Assembly (NCBI GenBank): GCA_002309805.1
Contig: DBYJ01000027.1
Coordinates: 24,021-58,676, forward strand
DNA: 34,656 bases
Direction of reading: 5' to 3'
Source: Bacteroidales bacterium UBA1189
Lineage (GTDB): Bacteria; Bacteroidota; Bacteroidia; Bacteroidales; Bacteroidaceae
Shown here: positions 6,935 to 16,166 of the stretch, piece after piece
Layout: the number at the start of each line of letters is the position of its first letter
Position numbering within the stretch: the first letter of the stretch is position 1
The notes under the pieces: generated by a model
What the model was told of the DNA's origin: nothing
The model's database searches: none
Seen by the model: only the letters and a program-made list of their open reading frames with translations
Translations under genes and position numbers: made by a program

Positions 6935-7384
6935 TTAATTGAGCAATTCCTTCACTTTGGCGGAGATGGCGCGGCCTTCGGCTTTGCCGGCAAGCTGTTT
7001 GGTGGCAACGCCCATAACGCGTCCCATGTCCTTCGGGCCTTGGGCACCAACAGAGGCAATGATGTCGCGCAGGGCGGCAGTGAGCTCCTCGTCGGTGAGG
7101 GCAACGGGCAGATAGCGTTCCATGACGCTGACCTGCGCCAGCTCAGCCTCGGCAAGGTCAGGACGCGATTGCTCGGTATAGATGGCTGCAGCATCCTTGC
7201 CCTGTTTGACTAGCTTCTGGATGAGCTTGAGGGCGGTATCGTCGGTGAGCGTATCGTTTGCTCCAGGGGCTGTCTTTGCCTCAAGGAAGGCTTTCTTGAC
7301 GTTGCGCAATGCCTCGAGGGAGACTTTGTCGCGCGATTTCATGGCCGTAACAATGTCGGCACTGACTTGATCAAATAAAGACAT
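6935..7384 (-). CDS. yqeY: GatB/YqeY domain protein
   Basis: The 149-residue protein starts MSLFDQVSADIVTAMKSRDKVSLEALRNVK, and the middle reads IYTEQSRPDLAEAELAQVSVMERYLP, the standard YqeY pattern. It shares the tail domain of the GatB subunit of Asp/Glu-tRNA amidotransferase, thought to bind tRNA, but its own function is not settled. It is placed directly after ftsZ in Bacteroidales, as here. A 90-bp repeat element separates it from ftsZ, and the next gene, recO, begins 4 bases after its stop. Confidence 0.92.
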   Translation of the reverse strand: MSLFDQVSADIVTAMKSRDKVSLEALRNVKKAFLEAKTAPGANDTLTDDTALKLIQKLVKQGKDAAAIYTEQSRPDLAEAELAQVSVMERYLPVALTDEELTAALRDIIASVGAQGPKDMGRVMGVATKQLAGKAEGRAISAKVKELLN

Positions 7385-7400
7385 ATTATTAAGGGTTTTT

Positions 7401-7490
7401 GTTTAATGTTTAATGTTTAATGTTTAAGGTTTAACGAACACGTCCTTTGATTCCATTGCGCCAGCTTCGTTAAACGTTCTCCGTTAAACC
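7401..7490 (-). repeat. 90-bp inverted-repeat element, copy 1
   Basis: The reverse complement of this stretch matches 28693-28782. Both are 90 bp, start GGTTTAACG and share the core GCTGGCGCAA, with 5 differences in about 33 aligned core bases. In this copy the outer part is a run of GTTTAAT units (7401-7421) and GTTTAAGGTTTAACG (7422-7436), mirrored by CGTTAAACG and CGTTAAACC (7468-7490). It fills most of the gap between ftsZ and yqeY. It looks like a non-coding mobile (MITE- or REP-like) repeat. Confidence 0.82.
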
Positions 7491-7511
7491 AAAGATAAGG
7501 GTTAAAGTGAT

Positions 7512-8765
7512 TTAGTTTGAGGTTCTCATGTCCTGCAGATTCTTGAGGTCTGTGGCCTTGCGGTTGTAAGTGGGCGAGTTGGCAATAGCGGCAATGAGAA
7601 CATCGTTGTCGAGGTCCTTCTCATCGAAGACGAAGGTGCTGAACGCTTCGCCGTAGGTGCCGATGATGCGGTTTTCGTCCTGCGTCTCGTCAGAAGAGGA
7701 AGCGGGCGTTGTATCCTTTTGGGGAAGAGTCGGTTCTTCTTGTCTAGGAGTCGGGTTGGAGCGTCCGAGGCCTTTCTCCATGCCAGGGATGTTGCTGATG
7801 CCGAAGCCCGTGGCGAGGATAGTAATCTTGACATTCTCGTCGAGGCTTTCGTCGTCGGCAATACCCCAGATGACTTCGATGTCTTTGTCACGGAATTCGT
7901 CCATGAACTGGTCGAGTTCCTCCATCTCCGACATCAGGAGCGGGCGATTCTTACTCTGGTAGATGTTGAAGAGGATTTTCTTGGAGTTATAGACGTCGTT
8001 GTCGTTGAGCAAGGGTGAGTGGAGCGCTTCGTTGATGGCTGCTGTCAGACGGTGTTCGCCCTTGCCGAAGCCGTAGCTCATGACAGCCACGCCGCCGTTC
8101 TTGAGCACCTTTTCCACATCGCGGAAGTCAAGGTTGATGGTGCCGCGGACGGTAATGAGCTCGGCAATGCTCTTGACGGCGACAGTGAGGATTTCGTTAG
8201 CCTTGGCAAAACCCGTGTTGACATCCATATCGGGATAGACCTTAAAAAGGCGTTCGTTGTTGATGACGAGCAGGGCGTCCACGTGGGCAGCGATGGCATC
8301 GACACCTTTGAGCGCTTGCATGATTTTGGGGCGTTGCTCGAAACGGAAGGGGATGGTGACAACGCCTACGGTGAGCATACCCGCTGCCTGTGCTTCGCGT
8401 GCGATGACGGGCGAGGCACCAGTGCCCGTACCGCCGCCCATACCAGCGGTGATGAAGACCATCTTCGTCTCGTCGCTGAAGAGAGCGCGGATGGATTCGA
8501 TGCTATCTTCGGCTTCCTCGGTGGCTTTTGGGGGATTGTTGCCTGCGCCGAGGCCTGAACGACCTAGCTGCACTTTGGTGGGGATTTCAGACTCGGCCAG
8601 TGCCTGAGCATCGGTGTTGCATAGAGCGAACGCCACATCGTGGATGCCCTCGCGGAACATGTTCTTGACGGCATTGCCGCCGCCACCTCCTACGCCGATG
8701 ACCTTGATGATTTGTTTTTTTGAAGCCTTCTCATAGTCGAAGGGCATGATATCTTTTTCTGACAT
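7512..8765 (-). CDS. ftsZ: Cell division GTPase FtsZ
   Basis: FtsZ polymerises at mid-cell into the Z ring that recruits the divisome. The 417-residue protein shows GVGGGGGNAVKNM at residues 24-36, the tubulin signature GGGTGTG at 110-116, and the T7 loop NLDFRDV at 211-217 that completes the GTPase site of the next subunit. The core runs to about residue 320, followed by a low-complexity linker rich in Pro, Thr and Glu. The C-terminus reads SPTYNRKATDLKNLQ, which may be the peptide binding FtsA, although it is not the classic IPAFLR type. FtsA is the gene immediately before it (15-base gap), so FtsA and FtsZ are made together. Confidence 0.98.
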   Translation of the reverse strand: MSEKDIMPFDYEKASKKQIIKVIGVGGGGGNAVKNMFREGIHDVAFALCNTDAQALAESEIPTKVQLGRSGLGAGNNPPKATEEAEDSIESIRALFSDETKMVFITAGMGGGTGTGASPVIAREAQAAGMLTVGVVTIPFRFEQRPKIMQALKGVDAIAAHVDALLVINNERLFKVYPDMDVNTGFAKANEILTVAVKSIAELITVRGTINLDFRDVEKVLKNGGVAVMSYGFGKGEHRLTAAINEALHSPLLNDNDVYNSKKILFNIYQSKNRPLLMSEMEELDQFMDEFRDKDIEVIWGIADDESLDENVKITILATGFGISNIPGMEKGLGRSNPTPRQEEPTLPQKDTTPASSSDETQDENRIIGTYGEAFSTFVFDEKDLDNDVLIAAIANSPTYNRKATDLKNLQDMRTSN

Positions 8766-8780
8766 AGGGCAATGGGTTTT

Positions 8781-10199
8781 TTAGTTCTCGTTAATCATGT
8801 CCGTGAGCTTGTCGCGCATTCTTCTCATTTTTTTTATCCAACTCTCTCCCTTTTGCTTCGAAGCCTTCTCTGCTGCTTTTTGTAATTGAATTGCTTTTGC
8901 CTCAGCTTGTTTTTGAGCTTTTTCGGCTAGCTTCTGGGCTTTTCTACGGTCGCGTTCTTCCTGAGCACTTTCTCCGTCTTCATCGAAAAGATTACCTGTC
9001 TTTAGATCGGAGTTTGTATAGTCTATTTCAAGAGGTGCATCATGATTGATGCTTACACAGTTGTCTTCTCCTGCGGCAATGAGTGCGGAGATGACCAGTT
9101 GTTTGGAAATGGAAGGACGTTTAGCGGCTGTCCAGCGGACGTTCTCGTTAAGTGTAGCGATACGAATACTGGGAAATACTTTTACTTTCTGGTTGCGTAT
9201 GTACGTTTCGGCATTGGGGATTTCCAGCGCGCCTCCTGTGAAGATGTAGCCCGAACTGAGTTTATCGTCGCTGAATCCGCTCAGCATGACCTGATTGGAG
9301 ACGTTGACCAGAATCTCTTGCATACGGGCCCGTATGACTAGACTGATGTTCTTAAGCTTGATGTCATTGCCGCTTTCGACACGGTAAGTGGCCTCGTCAC
9401 TGTATGTGGTCGTCAGTCCAATGGTTTGCTTTATTCGTTCGGCTTCTTCTTCGCCGATGCCCAACGTGGCGAGGTCAGCGGTGATAAGTCTGTCACCTAA
9501 CGGAATAACGGATAGGAAGCGTAGGCGTCCGCCCTTGTAGATGGAGACGGTGGTGGTGGAGGCACCAATATCAACCAACGTGCACCCCAAGTTGCGTTCG
9601 GTAGGTGTCAGGATGGCTTCTGCTAATCGCAACGGAGTTACTAAATTATCGGTGTCCTCCAATTTGGCCATTTCAAAGGCTTTGGCAAGGTTGTTCATAA
9701 TAGAAAAGCGGGCGATGAGGTTAATGTATTCACCTACGATGTGGCGGCAATTGTATCCCACAGGATCACCTGTCACAAGGTTGTCCACTTTGTACTCTTG
9801 GGGAATGACTTCAATGACGGTTTTTTTGTCATTGTCGATACATTCCTCCTGCTCCAAAATCATGCTTTCGATTATTTCGGTAGTTACGTGAGTGTCTTCT
9901 TCAAAACCACGTTCTACTTTGGTTGGAATAGTGTGGAGTGTATAACCTCCGATACCCACATAAACCTTATTAATGGAGTATTTCTTTAAATCACCCTCCA
10001 GCATGTTGATGATGTTTGTCAGGCACTGGGCGGTGCGGTCAATGTTGCGGACGACACCGTTCTTGATAAATTCTCCAGACGGCTCGCTGGCATACGCCAC
10101 GACCTCCAGCGTGCCGTCGGAACGCTTGTATCCTGCCGCTCCGCTCACCACCCACGAGCCTGTTTCAATAACTACTATCAATTCTTTTTCTGATTCCAT
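8781..10199 (-). CDS. ftsA: Cell division protein FtsA
   Basis: FtsA is an actin-like ATPase that tethers FtsZ to the membrane. The chosen ATG at 10199 (MESEKELIVVIETGSWVVSG) gives 472 residues and the usual N-terminal phosphate-1 motif; the frame opens at 10271, but that would overlap ftsQ. Visible are DIGASTTTVSIYKGG near residue 205 (phosphate 2) and FTGGALEIPN near 328. The C-terminal 70 residues are a long charged helix rich in Lys, Ala and Gln, ending ESWIKKMRRMRDKLTDMIN. This is an amphipathic helix suitable for membrane attachment, and the linker before it is longer than in enteric FtsA. It lies between ftsQ and ftsZ in the operon. Confidence 0.96.
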   Translation of the reverse strand: MESEKELIVVIETGSWVVSGAAGYKRSDGTLEVVAYASEPSGEFIKNGVVRNIDRTAQCLTNIINMLEGDLKKYSINKVYVGIGGYTLHTIPTKVERGFEEDTHVTTEIIESMILEQEECIDNDKKTVIEVIPQEYKVDNLVTGDPVGYNCRHIVGEYINLIARFSIMNNLAKAFEMAKLEDTDNLVTPLRLAEAILTPTERNLGCTLVDIGASTTTVSIYKGGRLRFLSVIPLGDRLITADLATLGIGEEEAERIKQTIGLTTTYSDEATYRVESGNDIKLKNISLVIRARMQEILVNVSNQVMLSGFSDDKLSSGYIFTGGALEIPNAETYIRNQKVKVFPSIRIATLNENVRWTAAKRPSISKQLVISALIAAGEDNCVSINHDAPLEIDYTNSDLKTGNLFDEDGESAQEERDRRKAQKLAEKAQKQAEAKAIQLQKAAEKASKQKGESWIKKMRRMRDKLTDMINEN

Positions 10200-10257
10200 A
10201 TTGTATGATTTACGATTTGACGTTTTTCTTCCCTTCAGCGCTACCCTGACGATTACC

Positions 10258-10980
10258 CTATTTGATCCCAATCACTTGGTCGCCGTAGCGGATGTCGATG
10301 ATGGAGTAGCGGTTCCATCCCACTTGGTTAAGGCCTTTTTCATAGAAGGTCTGCAATTTGCTGAATTTCTGCCTGACCCGTTCCACTTTGCCGAAACGGA
10401 TGATGTGGTCGCCCACTCGGGGTACCAGTTCCAGATCGTGGGCGGCGGTGACGTTGATTTGTTCTATCTGCGCGTTCCAGAATTTGCTTTTCTGGAGGAA
10501 ACAGGCCATTTCATAGAGCTCTTTTTCGGCAAACTCCTTGTCGATGTTGCCTGTTGCGACGGGAAGATAGACGGGCTTGGGCAGACGGTCGAAGAGGATG
10601 CCTTCGCGGTCGATGTAACCACTTGTTCCTTTATCGGGAATGATGCGCATGATGGGCGTGCGACAGGTGATGGCGATGCCCACCTTTGAGCCTACGCTCT
10701 TGAAGCAGTCGCAGTGGAGCACAAGGGGCAACGTGCGGAGGCTGTCCTCGATAGCGCTGCAAGAGATTTCGTTCATCGGCTTGCCGACAGGGTTTAGTCC
10801 GAAACGACTGAGCAGACTGATGATTTCCTCTTGCGTCTCAAACTGCGATGTGCTCTTGCCCATCAGTTCAATGCCGTCGCAGACGGAGGCTTCAGGCCTC
10901 GGGCAGAACGCAGCAAGGGCAATGCCGATATAGACCAGCAATAGCACCAGGACGACTATGGAAAAGACACGTTTCATCAT
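10258..10980 (-). CDS. ftsQ: Cell division protein FtsQ/DivIB
   Basis: The 240-residue protein has one N-terminal membrane segment (about residues 5-26, VFSIVVLVLLLVYIGIALAAF) and an outward-facing domain, as in FtsQ, which bridges early and late divisome proteins through FtsL and FtsB. The segment HCDCFKSVGSKVGIAITCRTPIMRI fits the POTRA/beta domain region. Sequence identity to proteobacterial FtsQ is low, so the call relies on topology and on the position between murC and ftsA. Either Met1 or Met2 could start translation. Confidence 0.88.
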   Translation of the reverse strand: MMKRVFSIVVLVLLLVYIGIALAAFCPRPEASVCDGIELMGKSTSQFETQEEIISLLSRFGLNPVGKPMNEISCSAIEDSLRTLPLVLHCDCFKSVGSKVGIAITCRTPIMRIIPDKGTSGYIDREGILFDRLPKPVYLPVATGNIDKEFAEKELYEMACFLQKSKFWNAQIEQINVTAAHDLELVPRVGDHIIRFGKVERVRQKFSKLQTFYEKGLNQVGWNRYSIIDIRYGDQVIGIK

Positions 10981-10997
10981 TACCTTTTAACTCTTAA

Positions 10998-12377
10998 CTA
11001 AGTAAGTATTTCTGTTATGCGAGGGACGAAATCTTCGATGTCGCCAGCGCCAAGGGAGATGAGCACATCAATGTCGTCCTTCTTCGCTGTGATGACGGGC
11101 AGAATCTGCTCCTTGCTGATCATCATTTTCCTAACACCAGGAGCAAGGAGATCGTAGATGAGTTTCGTCGTCACGCCAGGGATGGGTTGCTCACGAGCCG
11201 GATAGATGTCTACCAGTATCACCTCGTCCAATAGCGACAGACTCTCAGCAAAATCACGGTAGAAGTCGCGAGTACGTGTGTAGAGATGAGGCTGAAAGAG
11301 TGCTGTGATATGGCGGTCTTTGTAGAGCTCGCGGATGGAGAGGGCGCTTTGGCGAATTTCGGCGGGATGATGGGCATAATCGCTCAGGAAAACGTGGCGG
11401 TCGTTCTTGATTTTGAAATCAAACCGACGGTCGACGCCTTGGAATGTGGCCATGCCGCGACGGATTTCCTCATCCGTAACGCCATTGAGCTGAGCCAATG
11501 CCATAGCTGCTATTCCGTTGTCGATGTTGATGGGGATGGGAACGCCCAGTTGGATATTGCGTATTGTTCCACAGGGCGAGACAAAGTCCAGATGAATCTT
11601 CCCATTTGCGATACGGATGTTCTCTGCGTGGAAGTCGCCATGGTCGCGGCTGTATGTATAGACGGTGACACCCTCGGGGATAACGGGATGTATCTGCAAG
11701 CCTTCGTGAAGAATGAGTGCTCCGCCGCGACGGATGAGCGAGATATACTTCTCAAAACTCTCCCAGTAAGCTTCGGGTGTGCCGTAGATATCCAGATGGT
11801 CAGGGTCGGTAGAGGTGACGACGGTCATATAGGGCTCCAACCAATGAAATGAGCGGTCGAACTCGTCCGCTTCGATGACAACCAAGTCGCTCCCACCTTT
11901 TGCCGTCAGCAGATTGGTGCCATAGTTCTTCGAAATACCCCCAAGGAAAGCAGCCGTGCCGACATGCGACTGATAGATGAGGTGCGCAGCCATGGTGCTT
12001 GTGGTCGTCTTGCCGTGTGTGCCTGCCACGCAGAGTCCGCGCCGGCTGCGTGTGATGGTGCCGAGTACTTGGGCACGTTTCTGGATTTCGAAACCATGCT
12101 CACGGAACCAAGTCCATTCCGCGTGGTCGTTGGGGATAGCTGGCGTATAGACCACCAACGTCGTGGCGGCATCGCGGCAGCTATCGGGGATGAGGCTGAT
12201 GTTATCCTCATAATGAATGGACGCTCCTTCTTCGTTCAGACGAGATGTCAGAGGGGTGGGCACACGGTCGTAACCCGCCACCGTCTTTCCCAGCGAAAGG
12301 AAGTAGCGTACCAAGGCACTCATGCCTATGCCCCCTGCTCCGATGAAATAAACAGATTGTATATCTTCAATGCGCAT
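10998..12377 (-). CDS. murC: UDP-N-acetylmuramate--L-alanine ligase MurC
   Basis: MurC adds L-alanine to UDP-MurNAc, the first amino acid of the peptide stem. The 459-residue protein has an N-terminal Rossmann segment with FIGAGGIGMSALVRYFL at residues 11-27. The ATP-binding loop is AGTHGKTTTSTMAAHL near 117-132. It also has EADEFDRSFHWLEP near 174, and the C-terminal domain has YAHHPAEI near 334. These are all Mur ligase features, and the HPAE motif is typical for MurC. It follows murG with a 24-base gap and precedes ftsQ by 17 bases. Confidence 0.97.
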   Translation of the reverse strand: MRIEDIQSVYFIGAGGIGMSALVRYFLSLGKTVAGYDRVPTPLTSRLNEEGASIHYEDNISLIPDSCRDAATTLVVYTPAIPNDHAEWTWFREHGFEIQKRAQVLGTITRSRRGLCVAGTHGKTTTSTMAAHLIYQSHVGTAAFLGGISKNYGTNLLTAKGGSDLVVIEADEFDRSFHWLEPYMTVVTSTDPDHLDIYGTPEAYWESFEKYISLIRRGGALILHEGLQIHPVIPEGVTVYTYSRDHGDFHAENIRIANGKIHLDFVSPCGTIRNIQLGVPIPINIDNGIAAMALAQLNGVTDEEIRRGMATFQGVDRRFDFKIKNDRHVFLSDYAHHPAEIRQSALSIRELYKDRHITALFQPHLYTRTRDFYRDFAESLSLLDEVILVDIYPAREQPIPGVTTKLIYDLLAPGVRKMMISKEQILPVITAKKDDIDVLISLGAGDIEDFVPRITEILT

Positions 12378-12401
12378 GAAACGGAAAACTCTTTTGTGGG
12401 G

Positions 12402-13529
12402 TTATTGGGCTTTATGGGAACGATATTCTTCGGCAAGGCGGATGACCTCGTCAGCAATGATGGAGGCTGAATCGGGCAGGGCCAAGGTGAGGATGTTTTT
12501 GCGAAGGTCGGCAAGCTGCGAAGTGTCGCGGACAAGGCTGAGAGCCGTGGGGACAAGTTTCTCTTGTGCCTCCACATCCTTGACAAGAACAGCTGCACCC
12601 TTGTTTACTAGTGCCATAGCGTTCTTCGTCTGATGGTCTTCGGCCACGTTAGGCGATGGAACGAGAATAACGGCTTTTCCCAGAAGGCAGAACTCTGAAA
12701 TGGAGCCTGCTCCTGCGCGGCTGACGACGAGGTCGGCAGCGGCATAGGCAACATCCATGTTGGCAATGAAATCGGTGATAACAAGATTAGCAGGTTTGTC
12801 TGCTCCAACGCGCTTCTTCATTTCCTCGAAATAATACTTGCCTGTTTGCCAGATGAATTGCACCTCGCTATTGCGGATGTCATCAAGGTGGGCCACAATG
12901 CTTTCGTTGACACTACGTGCTCCCAAACTGCCGCCGACAATCAGCACCACGGGCTTTGAAGGGTCGAAACCATAAGATTTTACGGCATCATCGTGAGCAA
13001 CGGATGCCGACAGCAGGTTCCCGCGGACGGGATTGCCCGTGAGGCGGATTTTTTCAGCGGGGAAGAAACGTTCCAGCCCTTCATAGGCGACGCAGATAAC
13101 TGCTGCATCCTTGGCCAGCAACTTGTTGGTGACGCCAGCGTAGGAGTTCTGTTCTTGCAGGAGTGTAGGGATGCCTGTGGCTCCTGCCATTTTCAACGTG
13201 GGGCCACTGGCATAGCCGCCTACTCCAACTGCTACGTCTGGTTGGAAATCACGGATAATCCGCTTGGCCATCCGCTGGCTCTTGGCGAGGCGGAAAAGTA
13301 CGGCGATATTCTTCAGCAAGTGACGACGGTCGAAACCGCTAACGGGAAGCCCTTTGATGGGATAGCCTGCAGCCGGAACTCGCTGCATCTCCATGCGGTT
13401 CTCTGCGCCGACGAAGAGGATGTCCGTGTCAGGGCGCTTGGCCTTGACGGCATCGGCAATGGATAGGGCGGGGAAGATGTGTCCTCCTGTACCTCCTCCG
13501 CTGATAATAACTTTCAAGTGATCTTCCAT
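12402..13529 (-). CDS. murG: Lipid II synthase MurG (UDP-GlcNAc transferase)
   Basis: MurG transfers GlcNAc from UDP-GlcNAc onto lipid I at the inner face of the membrane to make lipid II. The 375-residue GT-B protein has the N-terminal loop ISGGGTGGHIFPALSIAD (residues 9-26), GVGGYASGP near 101, the second glycine loop VGGSLGARSVNE near 199, and the nucleotide-sugar site SRAGAGSISE near 270. All fit MurG. It starts 5 bases after the ftsW stop, so lipid II synthesis and the SEDS protein that uses it are expressed together. Confidence 0.97.
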   Translation of the reverse strand: MEDHLKVIISGGGTGGHIFPALSIADAVKAKRPDTDILFVGAENRMEMQRVPAAGYPIKGLPVSGFDRRHLLKNIAVLFRLAKSQRMAKRIIRDFQPDVAVGVGGYASGPTLKMAGATGIPTLLQEQNSYAGVTNKLLAKDAAVICVAYEGLERFFPAEKIRLTGNPVRGNLLSASVAHDDAVKSYGFDPSKPVVLIVGGSLGARSVNESIVAHLDDIRNSEVQFIWQTGKYYFEEMKKRVGADKPANLVITDFIANMDVAYAAADLVVSRAGAGSISEFCLLGKAVILVPSPNVAEDHQTKNAMALVNKGAAVLVKDVEAQEKLVPTALSLVRDTSQLADLRKNILTLALPDSASIIADEVIRLAEEYRSHKAQ

Positions 13530-13534
13530 ACAAT

Positions 13535-14773
13535 TTAAGAATTAGCGTTAGGTATTAGGATTTGAGGGTTGTAGATATCTTCGTTTTGGGCATCGTCCGT
13601 GCCGACGAGGTAGCTGACGTTGAGGATGATGCCGATGTACATACAGCTGATGATAACGCTGGTGCCGCCACGGCTGATGAGAGGTAGCGGCTGACCTGTG
13701 ACGGGGAACATGTTTACTGAAATGAGCATGTGGGTGAATGCCTGCGTCACCAACATAAGGGCGCACCCCATGACGAGTAGCGCCGAGAAACGGCTGGGAC
13801 ATTTTCGAGCTATCTTACCCACACGTACCAATAGTGCCACGTAAAGCAATAGTACAAAGATAGCACCAACAAGCCCGAGTTCTTCCAAAATGATGGCAAA
13901 GATGAAGTCGCAATCGGCGTGGGAGAGGAAATCACGTTGCACGGAATTGCCTGGGCCTGTGCCAACTATACCGCTGGAAGCAACAGCAATAAGAGCATGA
14001 GAGATTTGACGATTTTCATCGGAGATGCGATAGTCTGACGGATTGTCGGGCAGGACAACCACGAAACCCTTGATACGTTTCTGCCATGTATCGGCACGAT
14101 GGAGAGGGGTTTTCTCAGCCACCCATTTCATGGTCTTTTGAGGCGTCAGGACGAAGAATGCAAGGACAAGGCCTACCAAAAGGGCTCCTGCGCCATAGAT
14201 AGGCAGGGTTATCCGCTTCGGAACCCCCCCGATAAGCGTCATGATGACGACAACCACAAAGAGCAGTCCTGCTGTGGAGAGGTTTTCAAGGGCTATGAAT
14301 GCGCAGAAAACGATGGTGATGCCCATGATCCATCCATACGTTTTCCACGATGAACGCAAATCCTCAGTATCCATGCGGGAAAGCAGTAAAGCCACCGTCA
14401 TAATGACGGCAAGCTTGGCGATTTCGGAGGGTTGCAGGGTGAATCCGAAGATGCGAATCCAGCGTGCGCCGCCATTGATGGCTTTTCCTGCGACGACTAA
14501 ATAAATAAGGAGTACAAGTGAGATGCCCAACAACACGGGCCCCAGTACTTTCCAATATTTGTAAGGTAGCAGATGGACGATGATAACCATCGCGACGCCG
14601 ATGAGCATGTGGATACAATGCGAACTGATTGGCCCCCAGAAGTTTCCGCTGTCGTAGGACATCTGGCTGGTAGCGCTGAAGACCTCAATAATGGAAATCA
14701 TGCAAAGGAACATGAATATGAACCATATTCCCTTGTCGCCTCGGAAGATTCGGTTTATAAAATCGTTTTTCAT
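13535..14773 (-). CDS. ftsW: SEDS-family peptidoglycan polymerase FtsW
   Basis: FtsW polymerises lipid II into septal glycan strands together with its partner PBP (FtsI, 19041-21185). The 412-residue protein has about ten hydrophobic segments and the C-terminal signature PLISRGGTSVIISCMYIGI. I placed the start at the ATG at 14773 (MKNDFINRIFRGDKG). It overlaps the murD stop as ATGA, a typical coupling arrangement; the frame opens further upstream only inside murD. The extracellular loop with HRADTWQKRIKGF and SHADCDFIFAIILEELG is as expected for FtsW/RodA. The cluster position makes FtsW the right member. Confidence 0.96.
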   Translation of the reverse strand: MKNDFINRIFRGDKGIWFIFMFLCMISIIEVFSATSQMSYDSGNFWGPISSHCIHMLIGVAMVIIVHLLPYKYWKVLGPVLLGISLVLLIYLVVAGKAINGGARWIRIFGFTLQPSEIAKLAVIMTVALLLSRMDTEDLRSSWKTYGWIMGITIVFCAFIALENLSTAGLLFVVVVIMTLIGGVPKRITLPIYGAGALLVGLVLAFFVLTPQKTMKWVAEKTPLHRADTWQKRIKGFVVVLPDNPSDYRISDENRQISHALIAVASSGIVGTGPGNSVQRDFLSHADCDFIFAIILEELGLVGAIFVLLLYVALLVRVGKIARKCPSRFSALLVMGCALMLVTQAFTHMLISVNMFPVTGQPLPLISRGGTSVIISCMYIGIILNVSYLVGTDDAQNEDIYNPQILIPNANS

Positions 14774-16098
14774 AGAGCCATCACGCATTTTTTGAACTGT
14801 TCGCCGCGATCCTCGTAGCTCTTGAAAAGGTCGAAGCTGGCGCAGCAGGGGCTGAGGAGCACGGTTTGGCCAGGCAGAGCCATAGCATAGGCGGCTTCGA
14901 TGGCATCTTTCATGCTTTGGACGTCGCGGACAGGAAGGCCGAAGCCGTCGAAGAAGTCGTGGAGCTTTTCGTTGTGAAGTCCCATATAAATAAGGCCTAC
15001 ACATTTCTCACGCACCAGGTCGGCAATTTCGCTATAGTCGTTCCCCTTGTCCTTTCCGCCAAGGATGAGGATAGTCTTGGCCTTCATGCTCTGAAGGGCG
15101 TACCAGCAACTATTGACATTGGTGGCCTTGGAGTCGTTGATGTAATCGACGCCGCGAACGCGGGTGACGTATTCGAGGCGATGTTCCACGCCCTTGAAGT
15201 CGGAGAGGGCTTCGCGGATGACGTCGTTCTTGATGCCCGAAATGTTAGCCGTGATACCTGCCGCCATAGAGTTGTAGAGGTTGTGCTTTCCTGTCAGGGC
15301 GAGGGCTTCCTGCTCCATGTTGAAGGCGAAGGGCTCCGTGAAGTAGATTTTTCCCTCCTTGGTGAAGGCTGAAAGGCCTGCGGCCTCCAGTTCGGCAAAT
15401 GGGTAGAGGCGGCCGTGAATGCCATACTTGCCCAATTCGCGTCGGATGATGGGATCGTCGTTCCAGAATACGAAGGCATCGTCGTCCGTCTGGTTCTGCA
15501 GGATGCGGAACTTGGCATCGACGTATTCCTGCATATTATGGTGGTAGCGGTCAAGGTGATCGGGTGTGATGTTCATCAGCACGGCGATGTTGGCGCGGAA
15601 GTCGTACATGTTGTCGAGTTGGAACGAGCTGAGTTCGATGACGTAGTAGTCGTAGTTCTTTGTGGCTACCTGCAGGGCGAGGCTGCGCCCGATGTTGCCT
15701 GCAAGACCCACATTGTATCCGGCACGCTTGAAGATGTGGTAGATGAGCGACGTGGTGGTGGTCTTGCCGTTCGAGCCTGTGATGCAGATCATCTTGGCGT
15801 TTGTATAGCGCCCTGCAAACTCAATTTCTGAGATAACGGGCGTGCCCTGTTCCTTCAGCTTCAGGGGCAGGGGGGCATCACAGGGGATGCCTGGGCTCTT
15901 GACGACCTCGTCGGCATTAAGGATAAGCGATTCGGTGTGCTGTCCCTCTTCCCAGGGGATGTGATAGTCGGCAAGCATCTGCTTGTAGTAGTCCTTGATG
16001 GACGCCATGTCGCTCACGAACACGTCGAAACCCTTTGTCTTTGCGAGGATGGCGGCTCCAACGCCGCTCTCGCCTGCTCCCAATACAACAATTCTCAT
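14770..16098 (-). CDS. murD: UDP-MurNAc-L-alanine--D-glutamate ligase MurD
   Basis: MurD adds D-glutamate to the peptide stem. The 442-residue protein begins MRIVVLGAGESGVGAAILAK, the UDP-binding domain. The ATP loop ITGSNGKTTTTSLIYHIF lies near residues 105-122, NITPDHLDRYHHNM near 177, and DSKATNVNSCWYAL near 320 in the C-terminal domain. The stop overlaps the ftsW start by 4 bases. Upstream of its start a 68-base gap separates it from mraY. Confidence 0.97.
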   Translation of the reverse strand: MRIVVLGAGESGVGAAILAKTKGFDVFVSDMASIKDYYKQMLADYHIPWEEGQHTESLILNADEVVKSPGIPCDAPLPLKLKEQGTPVISEIEFAGRYTNAKMICITGSNGKTTTTSLIYHIFKRAGYNVGLAGNIGRSLALQVATKNYDYYVIELSSFQLDNMYDFRANIAVLMNITPDHLDRYHHNMQEYVDAKFRILQNQTDDDAFVFWNDDPIIRRELGKYGIHGRLYPFAELEAAGLSAFTKEGKIYFTEPFAFNMEQEALALTGKHNLYNSMAAGITANISGIKNDVIREALSDFKGVEHRLEYVTRVRGVDYINDSKATNVNSCWYALQSMKAKTILILGGKDKGNDYSEIADLVREKCVGLIYMGLHNEKLHDFFDGFGLPVRDVQSMKDAIEAAYAMALPGQTVLLSPCCASFDLFKSYEDRGEQFKKCVMAL

Positions 16099-16166
16099 GT
16101 TCTGTATCTTATTTCGTTAGTTTCAGAAATGAATTTCGAAGTTTTGAAAAACTTTTTTGCTGCTTT

